Shown here piece after piece: positions 1 to 6,056 of a DNA stretch of 8,273 bases. The DNA is taken from contig CAIOXF010000311.1 in the NCBI GenBank assembly GCA_903862155.1, positions 1-8,273 on the forward strand. The letters run 5' to 3'. The notes below the pieces were generated by a model. It made no database searches and was not told the DNA's origin. It saw nothing but the letters and a program-made list of their open reading frames with translations. This DNA comes from an uncultured cyanobacterium. GTDB taxonomy: Bacteria; Cyanobacteriota; Cyanobacteriia; PCC-6307; Cyanobiaceae. The translations under genes and the position numbers were made by a program. Position 1 is the first letter of the stretch. Each line of letters starts with the position of its first letter.

Positions 1-606
1 CCACAGGGCGGCGCGCAGCGGGGTTTCGGCGATGCGGCCATCGGCCATGCGCACGCTCAGGGCCAGGCCATCGCGGCCAATGTCCATCGCTGAACCGCCC
101 CCATCGAGCAGCCAGCCCCAGCCGCCGCAGCGGTGCTGATGGCCGATGGCGTTCTGGCCTACGGCAATGCAGCCCGTGCCGCTGATCACCAGCACCCCGG
201 GCTGGTCGCCCAAGGCGCCGCGTAGGGCTGTGCGCTCATCGCCCGTAACGGTCACGCAGCCTGGCGGCAGGGCCAGGGCTGCCGCCGCCAGGGCTTGCCC
301 GTGTCGCTGCACCGCGCTGCCCTGCTCGATGCCGCTAGCCCCCACGGCCGCGGCGGCCAGGGCTCCCCCGCTGGCCATGGCTTGAGCAGCGGCAGGGATT
401 TGGAGCGCGGCCTGCAGGCTGGAGCGCAGCGCCTCGCCGAAGCGGGCTTCCCCGCCTGGGGCCGCGAGATGGCTGACGCCACTCCCTTCGCCTTCGCCCA
501 CCACTCGCCAACCGCCATCAGCGTCCACCAGCGCCAGCCTGCAGGTGGTGTGGGTTTGGCCGGCATCAAACCCAGCGATCAGGCGGCCCTCACCCAGGCT
601 GCTCAT
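1..606 (-). CDS. BadF/BadG/BcrA/BcrD-type ATPase, probable N-acetylglucosamine (amino sugar) kinase, C-terminus cut by window edge
   Basis: The first 202 residues read through to the left edge with no stop. Seen: an ASKHA phosphate-1 loop, GFDAGQTHTTCRLALVD (residues 12-28); a VTGDERTALRGAL segment (about 120-132) at the usual place of the conserved acidic residue; the phosphate-2 loop ISGTGCIAVG (141-150), with Cys where GTGS is common; and a Gly-rich stretch, GGWGWLLDGGGSAMDIGR (161-178). These define the BadF/BadG ATPase family, whose cyanobacterial members are usually called N-acetylglucosamine kinases: ATP-dependent, cytosolic, for amino-sugar salvage. Family length is about 300-320 residues, so roughly 100 are missing. 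The ATG at 606-604 is chosen because the phosphate-1 motif follows at once; it overlaps the stop of the upstream EAL remnant (ATGA), which implies translational coupling. The exact sugar substrate cannot be read from sequence. Confidence 0.88.
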   Translation of the reverse strand, partial: MSSLGEGRLIAGFDAGQTHTTCRLALVDADGGWRVVGEGEGSGVSHLAAPGGEARFGEALRSSLQAALQIPAAAQAMASGGALAAAAVGASGIEQGSAVQRHGQALAAAALALPPGCVTVTGDERTALRGALGDQPGVLVISGTGCIAVGQNAIGHQHRCGGWGWLLDGGGSAMDIGRDGLALSVRMADGRIAETPLRAALW

Positions 607-1115
607 GCCTCGACCTGGGCGAGGGCAGCGGCGCCGTTGCCGGCGAAGAGCCAGCCAGCGCTGGGCGGGGAGAACGGCATGGGCCGGGTGGTGAGGTGGC
701 CCTGCGTCATCGAGATCCCTAGATCCCGTACGCACTGCAGCATCTCCCAGGGTTCCACCCCTTCCGCCACGGTGCGGAGGCCGAGTTCACGCCCGAGCTG
801 GACGATGAATTCCACCATCATGCGGCTGCTGGTTTCGAGCTGGCAGAGGCGGATGAAGCTCTTGTCGATCTTCACGTAGTCGAGCGGCAGGTCGCGCAGG
901 TAGCCGAGGGAGGTCATTCCCGTGCGGAAGTCGTCCATGGCGAAGCTCACCCCGAGGCAGCGCAGCCGCTCCATGGTGCGCTCCGCCTGCACCGGATTGC
1001 GCAGCGCCACCTGTTCTGTGATCTCGAGGCAGAGATGCTGAGCGGGCAGGGCATGGTGATTGAGGAGCTGGAGCAGCTGCTCGGTGCCGCGGATGGGCTG
1101 GATCGCCACCGTCAT
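603..1115 (-). CDS. EAL-domain C-terminal fragment (open remnant of the c-di-GMP pseudogene)
   Basis: A 170-residue frame is still open at the 3' end of the decayed gene. It shows the second half of an EAL phosphodiesterase domain: LEITE (30-34), DDFRTG (61-66, normally DDFGTG, so Gly to Arg), LPLDYVKIDKSFI (76-88), TVAEGVE (115-121) and TQGHLTTRPMP (137-147, normally QGYLFSRP). The metal- and c-di-GMP-binding Glu of the EAL motif and the Asn of the NxS region lie in the missing first half, and half a TIM barrel would not be expected to fold or hydrolyse c-di-GMP. The frame has no convincing ribosome site of its own; ATG 1115 is merely the first Met. It ends in TGA overlapping the kinase ATG. 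A gene finder would call it a short EAL protein; I regard it as non-functional for catalysis and possibly kept open for coupling to the kinase. Confidence 0.5.
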   Translation of the reverse strand: MTVAIQPIRGTEQLLQLLNHHALPAQHLCLEITEQVALRNPVQAERTMERLRCLGVSFAMDDFRTGMTSLGYLRDLPLDYVKIDKSFIRLCQLETSSRMMVEFIVQLGRELGLRTVAEGVEPWEMLQCVRDLGISMTQGHLTTRPMPFSPPSAGWLFAGNGAAALAQVEA

Positions 1116-1555
1116 CGGCTGGGTTCTGTAGCTTCAACAGTTGGATGGTGCTGTGCTGGCCATCGGCGGAAGCCACCACCCCGATTCAAGCTGCCCCTGC
1201 TGGTTCACCACGGCCATCAGGGGCCGGCCGGCCAGGGTGTCGGCGGTCACATTGCGGGCGTAGAAGCCGGGATTGAGCCCGAGCACGTGGTTGCGGGTTT
1301 CATCCCAGGTGGCCCAGTCACGGCTGAAGGCCTTTTAGATCCTGGCTCGCCGTTCTACGCGTTCACCCGTGGCGGCGCTCACCAGGGCATTACGGGAGCG
1401 CTCGGTGCCCACGGCGTTGGCCACGATCAGGGGGGCACCACCAAGGAGCCCGCACTGAACGCCAGCTAGCTCGGCAGGTGCGGATTGGCCAGCACGCCGC
1501 GCCGCAGGCGGTTGAGGCGCAGCCAGCGGGCACAGAGAGAGGGGCCCTCGCCCAT
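603..1555 (-). pseudogene. Decayed CHASE4-GGDEF-EAL cyclic-di-GMP signalling gene
   Basis: Read leftward, this span holds pieces of one membrane-bound c-di-GMP enzyme. A start at 1555 gives a basic N-terminus (MGEGPSLCARWLRLNRLRRG...) ended by TAG at 1466-1468. The same frame continues LAFSAGSLVVPP into a run of six G (1430-1435), and the shifted frame carries on as LIVANAVG, together forming one transmembrane helix. That frame runs to TAA at 1335-1337. Directly in frame after it comes KAFSRDWATWDETRN and GFYARNVTADTL, the CHASE4 extracellular sensor signature. A further shift near 1179-1182 best continues the domain (VVASADGQHSTIQLLKLQ). The gene then jumps to the middle of an EAL domain near 1090-1125. 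The rest of CHASE4, the second membrane helix, the GGDEF domain and the EALxR-containing part of EAL are absent. Several independent lesions argue for a true pseudogene rather than a sequencing error. The parent architecture is inferred from the two remaining domains. Confidence 0.82.
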
Positions 1556-1645
1556 GGCAGTGCCAATCCACCAGCGTGTGCTCAATCATGCGCATCACGC
1601 ATCGATTCGGGGCAGATCTGCGGCCTATTTGCAGCATTTACAGAT
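1556..1645. other. Spacer between ictB stop and the decayed gene
   Basis: This 90-bp gap is noticeably richer in A+T than its surroundings on the ictB side. It contains a short imperfect hairpin, ATGCG-CATCA-CGCAT, at 1588-1602 with no T-run after it, and a direct repeat ATTTAC-AG-ATTTAC at 1636-1649 that includes the ictB stop codon. No intrinsic terminator and no clear -35/-10 pair can be seen. It may have held the promoter or ribosome site of the lost c-di-GMP gene, and may still carry a promoter for the kinase. Confidence 0.4.
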
Positions 1646-2995
1646 TTACCCAGGAGTTGTCGGGTTGCTGCTTCTGCGGTGTTCTGCGGTTGCAGAGCTA
1701 CAGCGGCTTGTGCTGAGGGTGGCCAGGCACAGCCAGCCGATCAGCTGCACCTCTGGGCGGAAGAAGATCGTGTCGGTGGCGCCCTGCACGCAGAGGCCCG
1801 TGATCCCCGCCAGGGCTCCCAGGGCCGGCAGGGCGAAATCGGCTTCGCCGCGCAGCTGGGCCAGGCCGCTGCGCACGCTGCACTGCAAGAGCCCCAGGCC
1901 CGCGATCAGGGCCGGAATGCCCCCTTCCACCAGGAGCTCCAGCGGCACCGAGTAGGCGCTGAGGGCGTTGAACTTCGGCTGCTGATACAGCGGATAGATC
2001 AGGTTGAAGGCGTTGTTGCCGGGGCCGATGCCCAGCCAGGGGCGGTCTTGGATCATCTCGATCGCCGCCAGCCACACGTTGATGCGGAAGTTGTTGGAGC
2101 TGTCTTCCCGGCCCGCCACCAGGCTCATCACCCGGATGCGCAGCGGCTCCACCTGGGTCACGGTCACCACCAGCACGGCCACGCCTACCACCACCAGCAG
2201 CACCGGGAACAGGCGCCGCCACAGCATCGGCCAGCTGCGGGTTTGCCGCAGCACCAGCAGCAGCACCATCGCCCCAAGGCCGCCCACCATCCCGAGCCAG
2301 CCGCCGCGGCTGTAGCTCAGGAACAGGGCTGAGGCTCCCAGCACCAGGCTGGCGGCGGCGAACAGGCGCGGGGCCAGGCCGCGCCAGCGCAGCAGTGCCA
2401 CCACCGCCAGGGGCAGGATCGGGATCAGGTACCCCGCCAGCAGGTTGGGGTTTTCCAGGGGCCCGTACACCCGGATCGTGCCGTCGGCCACGGAGTTGGG
2501 ATCGGCCCAGCGGGCCAGTTCGGTGGTGTCGCCGTAGAGCTGGCGGATCGCGATCACGCTGCTGGCCAGGCTCCCGGCCAGCAGCGCCGCCACGATCCGG
2601 TTCCACCAGGCCGGGGCTGTCCTGAGCAGCTGGCGCATCAGGGCGTACACGCCCAGGTAGCTCACCAACTTGGCCAGGCCCTTCGCCGCCGCCACCGGTA
2701 CCGGCGAGAACCCGGTGGCCAGCACCATCACCGCCAGGATCGCCAGCAGCCAGCCGTTCATGGCGCCGATCCGCCCGGGAGGGGTGCGCAGGGCCCACAG
2801 CACCCAGAGCAGGCCGCTGGCCGTGATCAGCAGGCTCAGGCCGTCCCGGGTCACCAGGGGCAGGCCGGCCATCAGGGCACAGAGCACCACCCCCGAGATC
2901 AGCGGCAGCCGCTGGGCCAGCGGTCCGCCACTACCCCCGGCCAGCAGGCCCTGCCAGCGCAGCAGCCAGGGGGTGGGGGCGGGGGCGGGAGTCAT
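1646..2995 (-). CDS. ictB: IctB-family membrane protein (O-antigen ligase / Wzy-like fold; putative bicarbonate transport)
   Basis: A 449-residue polytopic inner-membrane protein with about ten to twelve hydrophobic helices (clear ones near 32-48, 52-69, 82-98, 105-122, 133-150, 185-202, 210-228, 231-250, 262-280, 347-372, 386-404). Diagnostic stretches are YGPLENPNLLAGYL (177-190), LSYSRGGWLG (226-235), a soluble loop NNFRINVWLAAIEMIQDRPW (301-320) followed by LGIGPGNNAFN (321-331), and ATDTIFFRPEVQLIGWL (406-422). These match the cyanobacterial IctB family with a Wzy_C / O-antigen ligase domain; length is near that of the Synechococcus PCC 7942 protein. IctB was named from a mutant affected in inorganic carbon accumulation, but direct bicarbonate transport is not firmly established. 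The start at 2995 lies 39 bp after trmB. The N-terminus is Pro/Ala-rich (TPAPAPTPW) because of a C-run tract, and the Ser/Thr-rich tail after residue 428 looks dispensable. Confidence 0.93.
   Translation of the reverse strand: MTPAPAPTPWLLRWQGLLAGGSGGPLAQRLPLISGVVLCALMAGLPLVTRDGLSLLITASGLLWVLWALRTPPGRIGAMNGWLLAILAVMVLATGFSPVPVAAAKGLAKLVSYLGVYALMRQLLRTAPAWWNRIVAALLAGSLASSVIAIRQLYGDTTELARWADPNSVADGTIRVYGPLENPNLLAGYLIPILPLAVVALLRWRGLAPRLFAAASLVLGASALFLSYSRGGWLGMVGGLGAMVLLLVLRQTRSWPMLWRRLFPVLLVVVGVAVLVVTVTQVEPLRIRVMSLVAGREDSSNNFRINVWLAAIEMIQDRPWLGIGPGNNAFNLIYPLYQQPKFNALSAYSVPLELLVEGGIPALIAGLGLLQCSVRSGLAQLRGEADFALPALGALAGITGLCVQGATDTIFFRPEVQLIGWLCLATLSTSRCSSATAEHRRSSNPTTPG
2969..2989 (+). promoter_or_regulatory. 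Putative G-quadruplex motif at the start of ictB
   Basis: On the plus strand four G-runs of 5, 5, 5 and 3 bases are separated by single bases T, C and C. This is a textbook four-tract G-quadruplex pattern with minimal loops, which are the most stable class. It overlies codons 2-9 of ictB and lies on the template strand for that gene; the mRNA would carry C-runs instead. Effects on transcription are inferred, not shown; the tract also simply encodes an alternating Pro-rich N-terminus. Confidence 0.55.
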
Positions 2996-3034
2996 CAGGC
3001 CGGTGGCGCGGCAGCGGCCGCGAACTTGGCCGGA

Positions 3035-3757
3035 TTATGGGTTGGCCGCTTCGGCAGGGGAATCACTGCTGCGCTGCAGCCGCTCCTGCCACCACTGCGC
3101 CAGCTCCGGCAGCGGCGGCAGCGGGTTGGCGTTGCGCCGGTAGAGCACCCGGTACACCGGCAGGCCCTGGCCGAGCACATAGGTTTCGCGCTCGGTGGGC
3201 ACCGCCAGGGGGTTATCCGCTCGCCAGGGGCGGGCGTCTTCGGCCGGCCGCTCAAAGCAGCTGCAGGCTTCCGCCAGGGCCACCATCGGCTCGATCACCG
3301 CCAGCACATCGCTCTGCATGAACAGCTCCCGGCCCTCGGCCAGGGCGCCGGCGATCGCCAGCAGCAGGGCCGGCTGCAGCACCCGGCGCTTCTGGTGCTT
3401 CTTCTTGAACCAGGGATCCGGAAACTGGATCGACACCCGCTCCAGCAGGCCCTCCGGCAGGGCCGCCAGCCAGCCCTCCAGGCTCACGTTGGCGTTGCAG
3501 AACAGGTAGTGGAGGTGCTGCAGGCCGAGGGCCTGGCGGTCGGCCTCGGCGGCACTCACTAGGGCCCGGCGGATCTCTACCCCCAGATAGTTGCGCTGGG
3601 GTTCTTCCTGGGCCAGGGCCAGCAGGAAGCGGCCTCGGGCGCAGCCGATGTCCAGATGAATCGGCCGCGCCGGATCGGCGAACAGCTCAGCCGGCGGCGC
3701 CAGGGGGCGCGGCTGCTGGAAGAACGCGCTGAGCGGATTGACGTGCTGGCGCACCAT
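3035..3757 (-). CDS. trmB: tRNA (guanine-N7-)-methyltransferase TrmB
   Basis: A 240-residue cytosolic class I methyltransferase that uses S-adenosylmethionine to form m7G46 in the tRNA variable loop. Seen: HVNPLS near the N-terminus (5-10); the SAM-binding loop LDIGCARGRFLL (35-46), where DIGCGTG is the common form; the acidic end of strand two, GVEIRR (59-64); NANV (88-91); the family signature FPDPWFKKKHQKRR (112-125) that holds the catalytic Asp and tRNA-contacting basic residues; and TERE (188-191) near the C-terminus. Length fits the bacterial family. Start ATG 3757-3755 overlaps the last base of the FIST stop (TGATG), so it is likely translated by re-initiation. ictB follows after 39 bp, suggesting one transcript. 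Confidence 0.95.
   Translation of the reverse strand: MVRQHVNPLSAFFQQPRPLAPPAELFADPARPIHLDIGCARGRFLLALAQEEPQRNYLGVEIRRALVSAAEADRQALGLQHLHYLFCNANVSLEGWLAALPEGLLERVSIQFPDPWFKKKHQKRRVLQPALLLAIAGALAEGRELFMQSDVLAVIEPMVALAEACSCFERPAEDARPWRADNPLAVPTERETYVLGQGLPVYRVLYRRNANPLPPLPELAQWWQERLQRSSDSPAEAANP
3351..3358. repeat. HIP1 octamer (GCGATCGC)
   Basis: Exact copy of the highly iterated palindrome of many cyanobacterial genomes, within the trmB coding region and embedded in the ten-base palindrome GGCGATCGCC. Useful as a lineage hint only. Confidence 0.8.
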
Positions 3758-5037
3758 CAGTTGTTCTGCGGCACCAGGAACCCGAAGCTGGCGGTGTAGC
3801 CGTGCAGGTGGGTGCTGCCGCCCACAGGGCCGATCTCGCCATTGCAGAAGGCGCCGGCCAGGGGCATCTCCGGGAAGATGGCGTGGCAGGGGGCGGCATC
3901 GCCATCGGGCTGGCTGTAGAGCGCCTTGCCCCGGCCCAGGCAGGCGAACAGCAATCCCGCCAGCGGTTCCGGCTGGCGTTTGGCCTGGGCCCGCAGCAGC
4001 TGCTCGAGCTCCTGGCGGGAGGTGTCGCCATCCCGCAGGTGGAACTGCACCTGCTGGCCCACCCGCATGCGCTCGCCCACGGCCACGGCGCCGTTGCGCG
4101 GATCCACGCCGATCAGGTTGCGCACCAGGAAAGCCGCCGGCGCTTCGCCGCCTGCATCCACCATGCTGAAGTCGCGCCGTGCCACCCCCAGAAACAGCGA
4201 GTGCTTCACCAGCTCCCGTTCTTTGGGGCTGAGCTCGGTGAGGATCGCCTGCAGTGCCGCCACCGGGCTGCTCTGGCGGCTGCCGCCCTCGCTCACCTGC
4301 AGCACCACGTTGCGCTGGGCCTGCTCCACCTCCAGCACTGGGCCGATCGGCCGGCAGCCCTGGGCTACCACCGGCTCCAGCGCCCAGGCCCCATCAATCA
4401 CGCAGCCCACCGCGCCGCCGCGCACCTGATCCCCGAACAGCAGGGAGCCGTGGGGGGCGCTGTGCTGGCCGGCGATGCCGCCCACCTTGGCGGCCGCTGG
4501 GCAGGCGTAATCCAGCCCATTCACCAGATCGTTGATGGCCGGGCAGCCCGGATCCACTAGCAGCAGCATCGAGCGGGCACTGGCGAGCTGCTGGGCCGTT
4601 TCGGGGTTGTCGCCGCCATCCAGCAGCTTCAGCCAGGGCTCGGCGGGGCCGTCAAGGTCGGGCAGGTCGCCGCCATCGATGGCGAAAGGGTGGAGCTGGG
4701 CGCCGGGCAAACGCAGCAGCGTCACGCTCAAGCCCGGCTCGCGCTCCAGTTCATGGGGCACGCCATCGCTGCCGGCACCCACAACGCCGCCGCCGAGGGA
4801 GCCCAGCCAGTGCTCGGCGCGCAGCTTCTGGCGCAGCAGGGGCAGCAGGCGCGGCAGGTCGCTGGCGTAGCTGGCGGAGGCGAACACCAGGGCCAGATCG
4901 GCGGGCTCGCTGCCGCGCAGCTGGGCAGCGATCGCATCCACAGCCCCCTGCAGCGACGGATCGGTGGCCAGGGCCGTGCGGCACCAGGCGCCGCTTTGCC
5001 GGCGGGGCCACCAGGAGGGGAGGGAAAAGCCAGCCAT
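3757..5037 (-). CDS. FIST N/FIST C domain protein (small-ligand sensory protein)
   Basis: A 426-residue protein with no signal peptide or membrane helix. The N-terminal half (about 45-235) matches the FIST_N pattern: ALVFASASY (49-57), LGSLGGGVVGAG (78-89), LLLVDP (158-163), a KVGGIAG loop (184-190), then GAVGCVIDG (208-216) and GCRPIGP (227-233). The C-terminal half (about 240-425) matches FIST_C: LFLGVARRDF (281-290), FLVRNLIGVDPRNGAVAVG (303-321), LLFACLGRG (362-370), and the ending FCNGEIGPVGG (397-407) with LHGYTASFGF (411-420). FIST domains are predicted small-molecule (possibly amino acid) sensors usually joined or adjacent to signalling modules; here no output domain is fused. ATG 5037 is the first start that keeps the whole domain and lies 37 bp from the divergent gene. 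The stop overlaps the trmB start. The ligand is unknown. Confidence 0.9.
   Translation of the reverse strand: MAGFSLPSWWPRRQSGAWCRTALATDPSLQGAVDAIAAQLRGSEPADLALVFASASYASDLPRLLPLLRQKLRAEHWLGSLGGGVVGAGSDGVPHELEREPGLSVTLLRLPGAQLHPFAIDGGDLPDLDGPAEPWLKLLDGGDNPETAQQLASARSMLLLVDPGCPAINDLVNGLDYACPAAAKVGGIAGQHSAPHGSLLFGDQVRGGAVGCVIDGAWALEPVVAQGCRPIGPVLEVEQAQRNVVLQVSEGGSRQSSPVAALQAILTELSPKERELVKHSLFLGVARRDFSMVDAGGEAPAAFLVRNLIGVDPRNGAVAVGERMRVGQQVQFHLRDGDTSRQELEQLLRAQAKRQPEPLAGLLFACLGRGKALYSQPDGDAAPCHAIFPEMPLAGAFCNGEIGPVGGSTHLHGYTASFGFLVPQNN
4928..4935. repeat. HIP1 octamer (GCGATCGC)
   Basis: Second exact HIP1 palindrome of the window, inside the FIST gene. It supports a cyanobacterial origin together with the copy in trmB. 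Confidence 0.75.
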
Positions 5038-5074
5038 GGCCTCGGACCCTATCGCCCACGGGGAGGCGCGGATA
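5038..5074. promoter_or_regulatory. Divergent intergenic region, with Shine-Dalgarno GGGGAGG for the DUF3177-like gene
   Basis: Only 37 bp separate the starts of the leftward FIST gene and the rightward membrane-protein gene, so at least one promoter must lie inside the opposing coding region. GGGGAGG at 5060-5066 sits 8 bases before ATG 5075 and is a strong ribosome site that fixes that start. For FIST only a weak GAGG close to the ATG is seen. A CATTAT box on the minus strand (5078-5073) could act as a -10 element for FIST but has no convincing -35 partner. Confidence 0.55.
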
Positions 5075-5716
5075 ATGGCGCCTTACCGAACCTGGCCTGT
5101 GCCGGAAGCCCTTTACCGCACCCTGGTGTGGCTCGACTACCGCCTGGCGGTGCTGATCACCGTGGGGGTGCCGTTGGTGCTGCTGGTGTGGGCCGCCGTG
5201 CGGCGGGAGGGCGCGCTGGTGCGCCTGCTGGGCATCTACTGGAAGCTGGCCAGCCTGCTGCTGATCACCACCCTGCTGCTCACCGACCAGCGCCCCACGG
5301 GCTTTGTGCTCTCGGTGATCGCCCAGTTGCTGCTGGTGATCGGGGTGTGGTTCTGGGTGGATCTCAACGAGGAGCTCGAAGACCTGCCCCCTTGGCGCCC
5401 CCTGCCGCTCACCCTTCGCATCTGGCGCTGGAGTCTCACCATCTGGGGCCTGATCGGGGCTGCCTTCAGCGCCACCGCCCTGGGCTGCCTCTCGAAGGTG
5501 GCGATGGCCACCCCCCGCTGCGCCGTGTGGCTGCAGCCCCCGATCGGCCTGCACGACCATCTCGCGAAGGTGTTCGGCTTCGTGTTCGGCGGCAACTGGA
5601 CCCCCACCATCGCGGCCTTCATCGGTTGGGTGGGCCTGGTGGGTTTCGTGGTGGGCCTGCTGCAGTGGCTGCTGGTGCGGCTGCCGAAGATGGGCCGCGT
5701 GGCCGGCGGCTTCTGA
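5075..5716 (+). CDS. Conserved cyanobacterial membrane protein, DUF3177-like
   Basis: A 213-residue inner- or thylakoid-membrane protein with about five hydrophobic helices (23-41, 51-70, 77-95, 118-140, 177-201) and no cleavable signal peptide. Recognisable parts are LVWLDYRLAVLITVGVPLVL (17-36), IYWKLASLLLI (54-64), and the conserved FWVDLNEELEDLPPW (93-107) at the cytoplasmic end of helix three. The region 141-176 between the last two helices (PPIGLHDHLAKVFGFVFGG, 155-173) appears well ordered. The pattern fits the DUF3177 family of cyanobacteria from memory; no biochemical role is known to me. The start at 5075 is preferred over upstream in-frame starts because of the GGGGAGG ribosome site and because upstream codons overlap the divergent FIST gene. 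The next gene starts on the last base of its stop codon, so the two are probably one operon. Confidence 0.82.
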   Translation: MAPYRTWPVPEALYRTLVWLDYRLAVLITVGVPLVLLVWAAVRREGALVRLLGIYWKLASLLLITTLLLTDQRPTGFVLSVIAQLLLVIGVWFWVDLNEELEDLPPWRPLPLTLRIWRWSLTIWGLIGAAFSATALGCLSKVAMATPRCAVWLQPPIGLHDHLAKVFGFVFGGNWTPTIAAFIGWVGLVGFVVGLLQWLLVRLPKMGRVAGGF

Positions 5717-6027
5717 TGAGCGTTGCCGCCCTGCTGGCTGAGCTGGAAGCCATCAGCCGGGATCGCCCGGATCGGGTGCTGCGTCTGCGCGGTGAACTGC
5801 CGGTGGATGGCGAGGTCCGGGAGCCCTTTGAGCTGCTGATCTTCCGCGGCTTCTCCAGCAGCGTGAGCCATCCCACCGGCTTCGACCCCGATGTGCCCGC
5901 CCTGCCGGAGGGCAGCACGATCAGAGGCGCCGAGCTGTTGGCCGGCCCGCTCAATCCCGCCGATGAGCAGCTGCTGGCCGGCCCGGAGCCGGTGGAGCGT
6001 TTCCGCACCCCGGCTGGCTGGTTGTAA
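5716..6027 (+). CDS. Conserved small hypothetical protein (possibly DUF7734-like)
   Basis: A 103-residue soluble protein without Cys, signal peptide or membrane segment. The most distinctive part is FELLIFRGFSSSVSHPTGFD (residues 37-56) followed by PDVPALPEGSTI (57-68), then GPLNPADEQ (76-84). From memory this block resembles small conserved cyanobacterial proteins with relatives in plant plastids (DUF7734 type); I am not certain of the family name. The start ATG at 5716 shares one base with the preceding stop (TGATG), which argues for translational coupling with the DUF3177-like protein. It ends 29 bp before the convergent ileS stop. Function is unknown; a link to the membrane protein is suggested only by the operon arrangement. 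Confidence 0.78.
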   Translation: MSVAALLAELEAISRDRPDRVLRLRGELPVDGEVREPFELLIFRGFSSSVSHPTGFDPDVPALPEGSTIRGAELLAGPLNPADEQLLAGPEPVERFRTPAGWL

Positions 6028-6056
6028 GGGCGGTTGGCTCTAGCGGATGGCTGGCT

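Noticed and set aside
1430..1435. Programmed frameshifting at the G6 run as an alternative to gene decay.
   Set aside because: Stop codons at 1466-1468 and 1335-1337 lie on both sides, and the catalytic domains downstream are deleted, so a single programmed shift could not restore the product.
1335..1637. A 100-codon minus-strand frame that could be called a separate small protein.
   Set aside because: Its first half is out-of-frame sequence of the decayed gene, and its second half is the pre-CHASE4 helix interrupted by TAA; it is a part of the pseudogene, not an independent gene.
1478..2332. A 284-codon plus-strand frame antisense to ictB and the gap.
   Set aside because: The product is Gln/His/Ala-rich shadow sequence; the minus strand codes for a clear IctB protein with regular membrane helices.
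1698..2798. A long minus-strand frame within ictB in another reading frame.
   Set aside because: Arg/Gly/Ala/Pro-rich translation typical of an out-of-frame GC-rich gene; no ribosome site and fully inside ictB.
4690..6027. A 445-codon open frame on the plus strand running antisense to FIST, across the DUF3177-like gene and into the small hypothetical gene.
   Set aside because: High G+C makes stops rare. The part before 5716 has Gly/Ala/Arg/Pro-rich low-complexity content and lies over two well-supported genes in other frames; only the part from 5716 is real.
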